Source: a virus. From it: a DNA stretch of 64,000 nucleotides. The notes under the pieces were generated by a model. It was not told the origin of the DNA. It did no database searches and worked only from the letters and a program-made list of their open reading frames with translations. Position numbers and translations under genes: made by a program. Shown here piece by piece: positions 1 through 7,439 of the stretch. The first letter of the stretch is position 1; every line of letters begins with the position of its first letter. The stretch is taken from positions 22,867-86,866 of the IMG/VR virus record IMGVR_UViG_3300035670_000114; one strand, given 5' to 3'.

Positions 1-1
1 T

Positions 2-151
2 GTATTGGTTTTTGCCGTAGGCGGCTCGGCTGCGCTAGAGATTTCAAACGCCCGACTCTCCTGCTACTCCATCGGCGAGTCACTAAATCTAGCCCTGCTC
101 GACGCCAGGATAACCACCCTGATGCAAGCACTGTCCATTGCAATCCCATGA
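2..151 (+). CDS. C-terminal end of a phage tail/fibre-type protein (5' end outside window)
   Basis: An open frame runs from the window edge to a TGA at 149-151 and gives 49 residues ending in a YSIGESLNLALLDARIT-type stretch. I associate that ending with cyanophage tail-associated proteins. The frame has no start codon of its own, so the gene begins upstream of the window. It precedes two LamG-like genes on the same strand, which fits the 3' part of a tail/adhesin module. The functional label rests on the motif and neighbours only. Confidence 0.5.
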   Translation, partial: VLVFAVGGSAALEISNARLSCYSIGESLNLALLDARITTLMQALSIAIP

Positions 152-176
152 CACTAACCCATAGCACTACGAGGAA

Positions 177-899
177 ATGACGATCTACGTCCCCGGAAAG
201 CTGACGTTTCGGAAGCAGACCGTATCTGCAGATCCGTACTACAACAACGTCTCGCTGCTGCTTCACGGCGATGGTGTTAACGGCAGCACGACCATCGTGG
301 ATAGCAGCCCATCGCCCAAGATTGTCACTGCTGTAGGAAACGCGCAGATCGGCACTGCGCAAAGCAAGTTTGGTGGGGCAAGTATTGCGTTTGATGGTGC
401 GGGAGATTACTTGCAGTCGCCATCTAATTCAGGTTTTCAAATTGGTACAGGCGATTTCACCCTCGAAGCCTGGATACATCCTCTTGCGTTCGCAAGTGAG
501 CCTAATTTCAACGATTTCGGTTCTATTTTTGATTTTCGCACCGCAGGCGTTAGCCAAGTAAACATACTTTTGACATTTTTGGGTAGTTCTAATCTTGTTT
601 TTTTTGTAGATGGCCTAACTCGCATCACCGGAGCCGCAATATCCGTAAATCAATGGACACACGTTGCATTATGTAAATCAAGCGGAACCACCAGACTATT
701 TATTAACGGTGCGCAATCCGGGGTAAATTATTCAGACGCAAACAATTATACATCATCTGCATTCAGGATAGCAGGCAATGTCAGCGCGAATGCTTTTTTC
801 CACGGCTACATAGATGACGTAAGAATTACGAAAGGAATCGCCCGCTATCAATCGGCGTTCACCCCGCCCACCGCACCGTTCCCCGAGGTACTCGGATGA
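177..899 (+). CDS. LamG/concanavalin A-like domain protein, probable virion adhesin
   Basis: The protein has 240 aa. After about 20 residues it shows a LamG/laminin-G-like jelly roll: LLLHGDG, FGGASIAFDGAGDYL, FTLEAWIHP, QWTHVALCKSSGTTRLFINGAQ, and a closing GYIDDVRITKGIARY. This order is typical of phage tail proteins that bind surface glycans. The ATG is preceded by GAGGA. No signal peptide or membrane segment is seen. It follows another tail-type protein and precedes a second glycan-domain protein. Base composition is more AT-rich than the replication genes. The fold assignment is firm, the adhesin role is inferred. Confidence 0.8.
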   Translation: MTIYVPGKLTFRKQTVSADPYYNNVSLLLHGDGVNGSTTIVDSSPSPKIVTAVGNAQIGTAQSKFGGASIAFDGAGDYLQSPSNSGFQIGTGDFTLEAWIHPLAFASEPNFNDFGSIFDFRTAGVSQVNILLTFLGSSNLVFFVDGLTRITGAAISVNQWTHVALCKSSGTTRLFINGAQSGVNYSDANNYTSSAFRIAGNVSANAFFHGYIDDVRITKGIARYQSAFTPPTAPFPEVLG

Positions 900-933
900 C
901 CCCCACCCTAACCATTGCCACTACGAGGACGCC

Positions 934-1770
934 ATGAGCTGGATTATCACGCCGCAGCAGAAGCATCCGGTTTCACCATTCCTCCTTGACACTTATCCCG
1001 GCGCTGCTGCTGCATACAGCCTAAGACAGCTTCGCACAGGCGTTACAAATGTTGTCCGCGTACGTCGCAGTAGCGATAACGCAGAACTGGACTTCACGGC
1101 TGCGCAAGTCACTAATGGCACGCTAACTGGATGGGTTGGAGCTGGGAATAATGGGTTTGTGCGGACGTGGTATGACCAAAGCGGCAACGGAAGGGATGCT
1201 TCACAAACCACAACAAGCCAGCAGCCCGAAATTGTCTTAAATGGAGCGTTAATAACCGAAGGCTTAAAACCTGCCCTAAGTTTTAATGGAATCAGCCATT
1301 CATTCAACCATAATTATTCAATAACTACTGCCTCAACGATATTGGCCGTCGCCAAACTAACTGCTGTAGCAAGCTCAGTTGAGCCAATCTACGAAGCTAC
1401 AGCCCCAAATACATCTTTAAGAAATGGGATGATTGGTGACGCCAACAACTCTGGCCAATGGGGCACATATATGAATAGTTGGAAACTGTCAGGCTATTCG
1501 GCGCAAGGCACTCGCCGACTAATGATTAGCATTAGCGATGGCTTGACATCAGGAACAGTTCAAAACACTTTAGCCACAAACGGGGCAGTTACAACAGTTA
1601 CGGATACTGGACGCTATGCAGGTGACGCACTGGATAGGCGGTCAATTATGCGAACCTCACTCGATTTTACCCGAGGCGTTGTCCAAGAGATAATTGTATG
1701 GCCAACAGCGCAAACCTCAAGCAGGGTTGGGATTGAATCCAACATCAACGGCCACTACGCCATCTACTGA
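934..1770 (+). CDS. Arabinofuranosidase-/LamG-like tail protein
   Basis: The protein has 278 aa. Residues about 20-110 (YPGAAAAYSLRQLR, VVRVRRSSDN, TWYDQSGNGRDA) match the N-terminal part of the alpha-L-arabinofuranosidase B-like fold that recurs in phage tail and neck proteins. The remainder looks like a concanavalin A-like lectin domain (KPALSFNG, STILAVAKL, GVVQEIIVW). A GAGGAC sequence precedes the ATG. Virion surface binding is more likely than sugar hydrolysis, because no catalytic set could be confirmed by eye. Confidence 0.7.
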   Translation: MSWIITPQQKHPVSPFLLDTYPGAAAAYSLRQLRTGVTNVVRVRRSSDNAELDFTAAQVTNGTLTGWVGAGNNGFVRTWYDQSGNGRDASQTTTSQQPEIVLNGALITEGLKPALSFNGISHSFNHNYSITTASTILAVAKLTAVASSVEPIYEATAPNTSLRNGMIGDANNSGQWGTYMNSWKLSGYSAQGTRRLMISISDGLTSGTVQNTLATNGAVTTVTDTGRYAGDALDRRSIMRTSLDFTRGVVQEIIVWPTAQTSSRVGIESNINGHYAIY

Positions 1771-1868
1771 CACCTCCTAGTGTCCCCGTCTAAGGCGACC
1801 ACCTGACGCCAAGGAACCCTAGCTTGCGCCCGCCGCGTCGTGCGCCAAGCTTCCCTCGCCTCATACCG

Positions 1869-2423
1869 ATGTCCGCTCCAACCGTCCCGCCGGCCATCCG
1901 CGCCTCACTGCTCGCCCTGGCGCTCCCCCTGCTCGCCGGCGGCTCCTACGTCTGGATCAGTTGCGAGCGATTCGCCTCCAAGCCTGGCGAGTGCGCCCTG
2001 CAGTGGACTCAGGCCGCTGGCGTTATCAGCACCGGCGTCGGCTGGGTCCAAGGCTTCTGGCAACCCAACCAGGTGCTCCGCAAGCGCGAACAAGAGCTCC
2101 TGCTCACGCCTCCGCCGGTTGCCGCCGGCCCCGCGCCCGAGCCGCCCGCCTCGCCCTCCTTCTCGTTCTCGACGCAGCCCTACTCTCCGCCCTCTCTTTC
2201 GCTTACCCCTGTTCCACCCGCAAGCGACGACGTCTCCTGGTCCTTCCCGGAGCCAACCCCTCCCCCGGCGGCCGACACCTATTCGACCGACGAGCTGGAG
2301 GCCATGACCGTAGTCGAGCTGCGCGAACTCGGCCGCAGGCTTGAGCTGCGCCCCCTCCACTCGAACGCCAGAAAGGGCGAGCTTGTCGAGTGGATCGCCG
2401 GCCAGCCCAAGCTCGTCGACTGA
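1869..2423 (+). CDS. Membrane-anchored protein with Pro-rich linker and SAP/Rho_N-like C-terminus
   Basis: The protein has 184 aa from the ATG at 1869; an in-frame TTG at 1824 would add 15 residues. Residues about 10-35 form a hydrophobic segment (LLALALPLLAGGSYVWI), then comes a long Pro/Ser-rich linker. The end (LEAMTVVELRELGRRLEL...KGELVEWIAG) resembles the SAP/HeH/Rho_N helix-extended-loop-helix domain. A similar ending occurs in the gene at 3911, so the domain is repeated in this locus. Function is unknown. Confidence 0.6.
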   Translation: MSAPTVPPAIRASLLALALPLLAGGSYVWISCERFASKPGECALQWTQAAGVISTGVGWVQGFWQPNQVLRKREQELLLTPPPVAAGPAPEPPASPSFSFSTQPYSPPSLSLTPVPPASDDVSWSFPEPTPPPAADTYSTDELEAMTVVELRELGRRLELRPLHSNARKGELVEWIAGQPKLVD

Positions 2424-2472
2424 CGACTACGAGTGGGGTCGTGATAGGGTGTGAGCAGCACCCCAAGGCATC

Positions 2473-3333
2473 ATGACCCCAACCCTGCAGCAGACCTGGC
2501 ACCAGTTTCTGGAGGAGCGCAAGATCTCGCTGTCGCCCACCAGCGTGGTCACCGACTACACGCAGGTGACCAAGTGGCTTGCTCGCTGCCCCGTCCAGGA
2601 CCTCGAACAGGGCCGACGCATCTTGATCTGGATCCTCCAGCAGGAACCCGTCAAGTCGTCCCGCCGCGTCTGCATGTTTGTGCGCTCCATGTACAAGTGG
2701 GCCTCCTCGGAGGACGTCGGCATCCTGCAGCGCAATCCCGTCGGCAACTTCAAGATGCCCAAGGCCCCTCAGGGCAACGGGGAGATCGTCGTCATCAACA
2801 AACAGGAACTCAACCTGATCATGATCGCCCTGCGCGTCAAGTCTCACCACCGCAGCGTCGACTGGTCACTGTTTGCCGAATTCATGCTCCAGACCGGCAT
2901 GCGCACCGGCGAGGTACGCGCCCTTAAGTGGTCCGACATCCCGTCAGACGAGAACCGCATCCTGGTCCACAGCAACTACACCCTGACCCACGGCCACAAG
3001 CCCAGCACCAAAACCAACAAGCAGCGCTGGGTGCCGCTCAACGAGAGGTGTCTCGAAATCCTGCAGGAGCTCCCCCGCTCCAGCGAATACATCTTCCCCT
3101 GGAACCGTTACACCTTCCAGTCCTTCTTCCGCACCAAGGTCGACCAACTCCATCGCGCCGGCTTGATCAAGGGCCGCTATCGCCCCTACGACCTGCGCCA
3201 CGTCGCCATCAGTCGCTGGCTTGAAGCCGGCATCCCCGTCACGCAGGCCGCGTCGTGGGCCGGCAACACCAGCGAGGTCATCTGGAAGCACTACGCCAAC
3301 AGCACCCAAGACTACGCCATGCCCGTCCTGTAA
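2473..3333 (+). CDS. int: Tyrosine recombinase (phage integrase)
   Basis: The protein has 286 aa, a normal length for phage integrases. Residues about 1-90 form a SAM-like core-binding domain. The catalytic domain shows Arg in TGMRTGE, Lys in the STKTNKQRW beta-hairpin, the H-x-x-R pair in DLRHVAISRWLEAG, a His/Trp position in SWAGNTSEVIWKHY, and Tyr in KHYAN. All essential residues are therefore present. It would catalyse site-specific integration and excision, which points to a temperate lifestyle. No excisionase or convincing attP core was found beside it. Confidence 0.93.
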   Translation: MTPTLQQTWHQFLEERKISLSPTSVVTDYTQVTKWLARCPVQDLEQGRRILIWILQQEPVKSSRRVCMFVRSMYKWASSEDVGILQRNPVGNFKMPKAPQGNGEIVVINKQELNLIMIALRVKSHHRSVDWSLFAEFMLQTGMRTGEVRALKWSDIPSDENRILVHSNYTLTHGHKPSTKTNKQRWVPLNERCLEILQELPRSSEYIFPWNRYTFQSFFRTKVDQLHRAGLIKGRYRPYDLRHVAISRWLEAGIPVTQAASWAGNTSEVIWKHYANSTQDYAMPVL

Positions 3334-3422
3334 CTCGCCCCTACCGAGCTCCCTTTGGCAACCTAATGTGACGGCGCCAAACCTCTACGAGGCGCGTCTA
3401 CGTTCACCTCTGGAGACCCACA

Positions 3423-3827
3423 ATGGGAGCCCGCTCTACTTATCCGATTCGCGAGGCGTTTCATCTCGACGAAAACACCCGCATCACCACGACCGCCAAG
3501 GACCTGGGTGTTGACCTCGGCAACATCAAGACCATCCGCCTGATCGTCCTGGATGCCACCGTGGTGCAGGCGGCCGGCGGCGGCACCAACGCCACCATCC
3601 AACTGCAAGACGCCGACAACTCCGACGCCGTCTTCCACACCATCACCTCCGCCGACCTGGCCAACGTGGACGCCAATGGCGTGTACCTGGAGCACGTGCG
3701 CGGCGCCCTCTGGGAAGGCATCCGCAACGTGAAGTACGTCTACACCGCCGGCACCGCTGGCGGCGGCACCGCTGGCGCCATCTCCGGCTTCTCGGTGTAC
3801 GTGGACGCAGTGGAAGTCAACTACTGA
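3423..3827 (+). CDS. Small beta-rich virion-type protein, unknown
   Basis: The protein has 134 aa with many Gly/Ala/Thr/Val residues (VVQAAGGGTNATIQLQDADN, TAGTAGGGTAGAISGFSVYV). The composition and predicted beta content resemble small phage structural or decoration proteins, but I do not recognise a specific family. It stands alone between the integrase and a Rho-independent terminator at 3853, so it is probably its own transcription unit. Confidence 0.6.
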   Translation: MGARSTYPIREAFHLDENTRITTTAKDLGVDLGNIKTIRLIVLDATVVQAAGGGTNATIQLQDADNSDAVFHTITSADLANVDANGVYLEHVRGALWEGIRNVKYVYTAGTAGGGTAGAISGFSVYVDAVEVNY

Positions 3828-3852
3828 TCTCCCCACTCAAATCAGCCAACCA

Positions 3853-3878
3853 AGCCCCGGCCACCCGGGGCTCTTTTG
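3853..3878 (+). terminator. Rho-independent terminator
   Basis: An 8-bp perfect GC stem (AGCCCCGG / CCGGGGCT) with a CCAC loop is followed by CTTTTG, 26 nt after the stop codon of the preceding gene. Confidence 0.85.
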
Positions 3879-3910
3879 TGGAAACCTAAGTCACCGCACC
3901 CGCGCCTTCA

Positions 3911-4303
3911 ATGCACCTGCAGCCGTACCCCCAATACTTCCTCAAGGACGGTGAACGCCGTGCGGCCAACTACACCGTCGAGGCCCGCGAGCTGCTCGAA
4001 ACCGGCTGGGTCGCCGAGAAGAACGCCCTGATCGAGGCCCTCTCCTCCGCACCCACCACCGAACCCGCCCCCGAGCCCGAACCCGCTGAGCCGGCCGAGC
4101 CCGCCGAGCAAGTCGACGCCGACGTCGTCGAAGACGAAGACGCCGAGCCCGCGCCGATCGACGAGCGCATCGAGGACGCCGACGTCGTCGACTTCGCCGC
4201 CATGACCAGGCTCCAGCTCCTGGCCTACGCCGAGAAGCGCGGCGTTGACCTGCGCAACAACCTCTCGAAGGCCGAGCTGATCGAAGCCTGTCAAGCCCTC
4301 TGA
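3911..4303 (+). CDS. Acidic protein with C-terminal HeH/Rho_N-like domain
   Basis: The protein has 130 aa. The N-terminal 40 residues (QPYPQYFLKDGERR, ARELLETGWV) are followed by an acidic, Pro/Glu-rich linker. The C-terminal MTRLQLLAYAEKRGVDLRNN...KAELIEACQ is a typical HeH/SAP-like nucleic-acid or protein-binding element found in small phage virion proteins. Its stop codon overlaps the next start (TGATG). Confidence 0.65.
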   Translation: MHLQPYPQYFLKDGERRAANYTVEARELLETGWVAEKNALIEALSSAPTTEPAPEPEPAEPAEPAEQVDADVVEDEDAEPAPIDERIEDADVVDFAAMTRLQLLAYAEKRGVDLRNNLSKAELIEACQAL

Positions 4304-4485
4304 TGGAATTCGAGTACACCACAGGGCCCCGCTACCTGGAGGACGGCCGAAACCTCGACTCCGACGTCTCCGCCGTCCACCCGGTCGTAACCCGCCGCGA
4401 GATCAATCAGCCAGTGTCTGACGGCTCCCTCGGCGAACCCGGCTACGAACCAGGCCAGTTCAACAAGGACAACCTGCCCCTCTGA
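4303..4485 (+). CDS. Small hypothetical protein (60 aa)
   Basis: This is a 60-aa hydrophilic protein that begins within the stop codon of the preceding gene (TGATG), indicating translational coupling. It has no recognisable domain. It sits in a run of small, mostly basic proteins that may be minor virion components. Confidence 0.5.
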   Translation: MEFEYTTGPRYLEDGRNLDSDVSAVHPVVTRREINQPVSDGSLGEPGYEPGQFNKDNLPL

Positions 4486-4487
4486 CC

Positions 4488-4568
4488 ATGGCAATGAGCA
4501 AAATCGCCGCCTCGGCCCACGGCTCCACCAAGAAGAAGCCCGCCCCCAAGACGACCAAAGGCAAATGA
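4488..4568 (+). CDS. Very small Lys-rich peptide (26 aa)
   Basis: ATG at 4488 gives 26 residues with a Lys/Pro/Thr-rich C-terminal half (KKKPAPKTTKGK). Its last bases overlap the next start as ATGA, the coupling used throughout this genome, and it begins just after the previous stop. The spacing suggests a real gene, but the short length limits confidence. A second tiny basic protein lies at 23664. Confidence 0.45.
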   Translation: MAMSKIAASAHGSTKKKPAPKTTKGK

Positions 4569-4840
4569 CCATCAAGTACAGGGGCGAAACCTTCGAGGAC
4601 TACAACACGCCCAAGGCGACCCCGAATCACCCGACGAAGTCCCACGCCGTCTTGGCCCGAGAGAAGGGCAAAGTCAAGCTGATTCGCTTCGGCGAGCAGG
4701 GCGCTACCGGCTCGCCATACCGCAAGGGCGAGAGCAAGGCCGACACCCAGCGCCGCCGCGATTGGCTGAACAGGCACGAAGAGAACATCAAGAAAGGCAA
4801 GCTGTTCCCAGCCTGGTGGGCCAAGAAGGTCAAGTGGTAG
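4565..4840 (+). CDS. Small basic conserved phage protein
   Basis: The protein has 91 aa. The pattern GKVKLIRFGEQG...RRRDWLNRHEENIKKGK...WWAKKVKW belongs to a small family I associate with phages and cyanobacteria, of unknown role. It is coupled to the preceding peptide by an ATGA overlap. Confidence 0.65.
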   Translation: MTIKYRGETFEDYNTPKATPNHPTKSHAVLAREKGKVKLIRFGEQGATGSPYRKGESKADTQRRRDWLNRHEENIKKGKLFPAWWAKKVKW

Positions 4841-4882
4841 CCCCACACAAAGGCAGCCTACTGCATGTTGCGGTGACCTCCA

Positions 4883-5179
4883 ATGGCTGAGGCAAAACGA
4901 AAGAGATCAACCGCTGACTTCTACGCCAGCAACCCCGAGGCCTACGCCAAGAAGCTTCGCTACGACAAGAAGCGAAACGCCAAGCCCGACCGCAAGAAGT
5001 ACCGCGCCGAGCTCGCCCGCGAGCGTCGCGCACGCGGCATCATGGGCAAGGGCGGTCCAGACGTCAGCCACACCGCTGGCGGTGGCTTCAAGCTCGAAAA
5101 TCCCTCTCGCAACCGCGCCCGAAACGGCCACGGCAACAACGGCCGCCTCGCGCCAGGCAAGGGCACCAGGCGCTCCTGA
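4883..5179 (+). CDS. Highly basic small phage protein
   Basis: The protein has 98 aa and is very rich in Lys/Arg. It includes FYASNPEAYAKKLRYDKK, RGIMGKGGPDVSH and a closing NPSRNRARNG segment, resembling a small conserved phage family. The charge suggests DNA or virion association. No catalytic motif is visible. Confidence 0.6.
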   Translation: MAEAKRKRSTADFYASNPEAYAKKLRYDKKRNAKPDRKKYRAELARERRARGIMGKGGPDVSHTAGGGFKLENPSRNRARNGHGNNGRLAPGKGTRRS

Positions 5180-5246
5180 CCCAGTTGATCGACAGGCATC
5201 CTAGTTGGTAGCAAACGCCGAAGCGGAGCCCGGCCTGGTCAGCCCT

Positions 5247-5678
5247 ATGTCCAACGAGAATCCCGTCTTCGGCTCCGCTCCAGCCACCGAACAGGCTCAC
5301 GGCGTGCCATACGAACACCAGTCAATCTCGCCCGCCGACCTGTACCACAGACTCGGCAAGCTCGAAGGCCTGATGCAGGGCATGATGGGCAGCGTCGACT
5401 CCTTCGGGCAGGCGATCAAGGACATCCACGCACGCATCGACAGAGTCGAACAACGCCAGGGCATACTGGAAAAAAGCCAATCCCAGGAAGCCGGATCGGA
5501 CTCCGTCTTGCGCTCCATTTCCAAGGACTACGTCATCCCGATCGCAGCAATCGTCATCACCTGGTTCGCCGCCAAGTCAGGCACCGTGCCCTCCGAGCAC
5601 CACCCGAACAAGAGGTCGCAATACATCCTCGAAAGCAGACCCACGGCGATCATCACAACCCGCTCCACCATCTCGTGA
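5247..5678 (+). CDS. Coiled-coil plus single-membrane-segment protein, candidate holin or spanin-like
   Basis: The protein has 143 aa from the ATG at 5247. Residues about 32-80 are heptad-like (YHRLGKLEGLMQGMMGSV, IKDIHARIDRVEQRQGILE), followed by one hydrophobic segment (YVIPIAAIVITWFAAKSG) and a short polar tail. This resembles small phage lysis proteins of the XhlA type. It overlaps the lysin start by GTGA, so it is probably the membrane part of the lysis cassette. The role is inferred from context. Confidence 0.55.
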   Translation: MSNENPVFGSAPATEQAHGVPYEHQSISPADLYHRLGKLEGLMQGMMGSVDSFGQAIKDIHARIDRVEQRQGILEKSQSQEAGSDSVLRSISKDYVIPIAAIVITWFAAKSGTVPSEHHPNKRSQYILESRPTAIITTRSTIS

Positions 5679-6802
5679 ACCGCCAAACGATCTTCGATCT
5701 CGCCCAGCAAGCTGGCGCCAAGTTCCCTCAGCTCGTCGTAGCCCAATACATCCTCGAAAGCGGAGACGGCCAACACCTCAGCGGCAAATTCAACTACTTC
5801 GGCCTCAAGGGGCCTGGCACCCTCAAGACCACGGACGAATACTACAACGGAGTCAGGACAACCATTAAGGACCGCTTCAAGGACTTCTCGTCCCCGCAGG
5901 AAGCCGTCAACTACCTCGTCGAACGCTGGTACAAAAACTGGAAAGGCTACTCCGGCGTCAACAGAGCAAAGGCCCCCGAAGAGGCCGCCAACCTCCTGTA
6001 TTCGGAAGGATATGCTACTGACCCGAACTACGCCGCAAAGCTCATCAGGATCATGTCTCAGCTCCCCGCCCAGCAACCCGAGTACGCCAACATCCTGGAT
6101 GCGGCCAAGAACTACGAAGGCAAGCCCTGGCAGGACAAAGCCTTCTCCGACCTCGACGCCAGCCTGACCACCGAGCAGCGCAAGCTGTTCACCACCCTCT
6201 GGCGCCAGGGCCCACCCGCCACCGCCTCAAAACCCGCCGCCAGCAAGCCTTCTACCGGCAAGCCTTCGTTCCCACTCAAGGTCCCCTACTTCTACCAGCG
6301 CGACAGTAAGACGGGCCACGGCGAGCGCATGTGCTTCAGCAGCAGCATGGCGATGGCCATGGACTACCTCGACCCGTCGGCCATCGAGGGCGACGACGAC
6401 TCCTATCTGCGCGTCGTCTTCCGCTACGGCGACACCGTATCCTCCGATGCCCAGATCAAGGCCGCCAGGTCCCTGGGCTTCGACGCTCAGTTCCGCAACA
6501 ACCTGACGCAGGCCGACCTCCTGTCCCAGCTCGACAAAGGCATCCCGGTCCCCATCGGCGTGCTCCACAAGGGCAGCGTCAGCAACCCCACCGGCGGCGG
6601 CCACTGGATCTGCTTGACCGGCTACAACACTACCCACTTCTGGGTCTGCGACCCGTTCGGCGAAATGGACGTCGTCAACGGTGGCTACGTTCGCACCGGC
6701 AAGAATGACGGCAACCAGGTTCGCTACACACGCAAAAACCTGATGCGCCGCTGGCTGATTCAATCCAACAACGATGGCTGGGGGGTGATCTTCAAGAAAT
6801 GA
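5675..6802 (+). CDS. Two-domain endolysin: glucosaminidase plus C39-like peptidase
   Basis: The protein has 375 aa. Residues about 1-120 form a FlgJ/Acm-like N-acetylglucosaminidase domain (VAQYILESG, SGKFNYFGLKG, FKDFSSPQEAVNYLV). A Pro/Ala/Ser linker follows, then a Peptidase_C39_2-type papain-like domain with the Cys in RMCFSSSMAMAMDYL and the His in GGGHWICLTGYN followed by VCDPFGE. It would cut both glycan and peptide bonds of peptidoglycan. The start (GTG) overlaps the stop of the membrane protein, and its own end overlaps the next gene by ATGA. Confidence 0.82.
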   Translation: MNRQTIFDLAQQAGAKFPQLVVAQYILESGDGQHLSGKFNYFGLKGPGTLKTTDEYYNGVRTTIKDRFKDFSSPQEAVNYLVERWYKNWKGYSGVNRAKAPEEAANLLYSEGYATDPNYAAKLIRIMSQLPAQQPEYANILDAAKNYEGKPWQDKAFSDLDASLTTEQRKLFTTLWRQGPPATASKPAASKPSTGKPSFPLKVPYFYQRDSKTGHGERMCFSSSMAMAMDYLDPSAIEGDDDSYLRVVFRYGDTVSSDAQIKAARSLGFDAQFRNNLTQADLLSQLDKGIPVPIGVLHKGSVSNPTGGGHWICLTGYNTTHFWVCDPFGEMDVVNGGYVRTGKNDGNQVRYTRKNLMRRWLIQSNNDGWGVIFKK

Positions 6803-7020
6803 CACAAGTCATCCTCGATTATCTCCCGGGCTACATGTTCGACGGAGCCAGGGTCGTGTCAACCGGCTCTGCGCTACCCCCAACCCAACACATCAATCGC
6901 CGCAACGGCGAGATCATGTACTACGTCAGGCCTCTATTCGACGGCCAAACGAACGTCGGAATGTTCATCCGCCACAAGGGAATCGTCGACTCCATCAAGA
7001 ACAGGCTATCTTCGACCTAG
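6799..7020 (+). CDS. Small hypothetical protein after the lysin
   Basis: The protein has 73 aa and starts within the lysin stop codon (ATGA). No domain is recognised. Its 3' end overlaps the convergent minus-strand gene by 4 nt at 7017-7020, so the two operons meet here without a spacer. Confidence 0.55.
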   Translation: MTQVILDYLPGYMFDGARVVSTGSALPPTQHINRRNGEIMYYVRPLFDGQTNVGMFIRHKGIVDSIKNRLSST

Positions 7021-7439
7021 CCGTTGCTGCCGTAGTAGCTCAGCCCCGGAATGTTGCTAACAAGGCCGCCGAGGTACTCATGCACGCTATCTGCCTGCCA
7101 TCCACAGCGCAAGCATAGGCCATTGGCGATCTGATTGAACGCGATGGTGTGATACCTGGTCCACATTCCGCGTTGAACGGCGTCGTCACAAACCTGGCTA
7201 GCCGAGCGCAGGAGCGCCAGCTCGGTCATCTCGTGATACTGCAGACGCATGGCGGTACTGTGCTCGTACCGACGCTTGTCGATCAACTTCAGCGCAAATC
7301 CAGAAACGTAAGCCATGGCCACCGTCAGGCCATTCGACAACCCGGCAACCAGGTTGGCGACCGCAGTGCCTGCAGACACGTTGGCGGCAATCAGGCCACC
7401 GCTGGCCGTCAGGATAACGCCAAAGAGCCAATTCTTCAC
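7017..7439 (-). CDS. Membrane protein of the replication operon
   Basis: The protein has 140 aa. It has two N-terminal hydrophobic stretches (LFGVILTASGGLIAANV and AVANLVAGLSNGLTVAMAYVSGFAL), then a polar Cys-containing region. It overlaps the helicase stop by 4 nt (ATGA), so it is the last gene of the minus-strand operon. Function is unknown. Confidence 0.6.
   Translation of the reverse strand: MKNWLFGVILTASGGLIAANVSAGTAVANLVAGLSNGLTVAMAYVSGFALKLIDKRRYEHSTAMRLQYHEMTELALLRSASQVCDDAVQRGMWTRYHTIAFNQIANGLCLRCGWQADSVHEYLGGLVSNIPGLSYYGSNG

Noticed and set aside
3334-3422. attP site next to the integrase
   Set aside because: No tRNA 3'-end-like core or clear inverted arm-type repeats were visible on either side of the gene.
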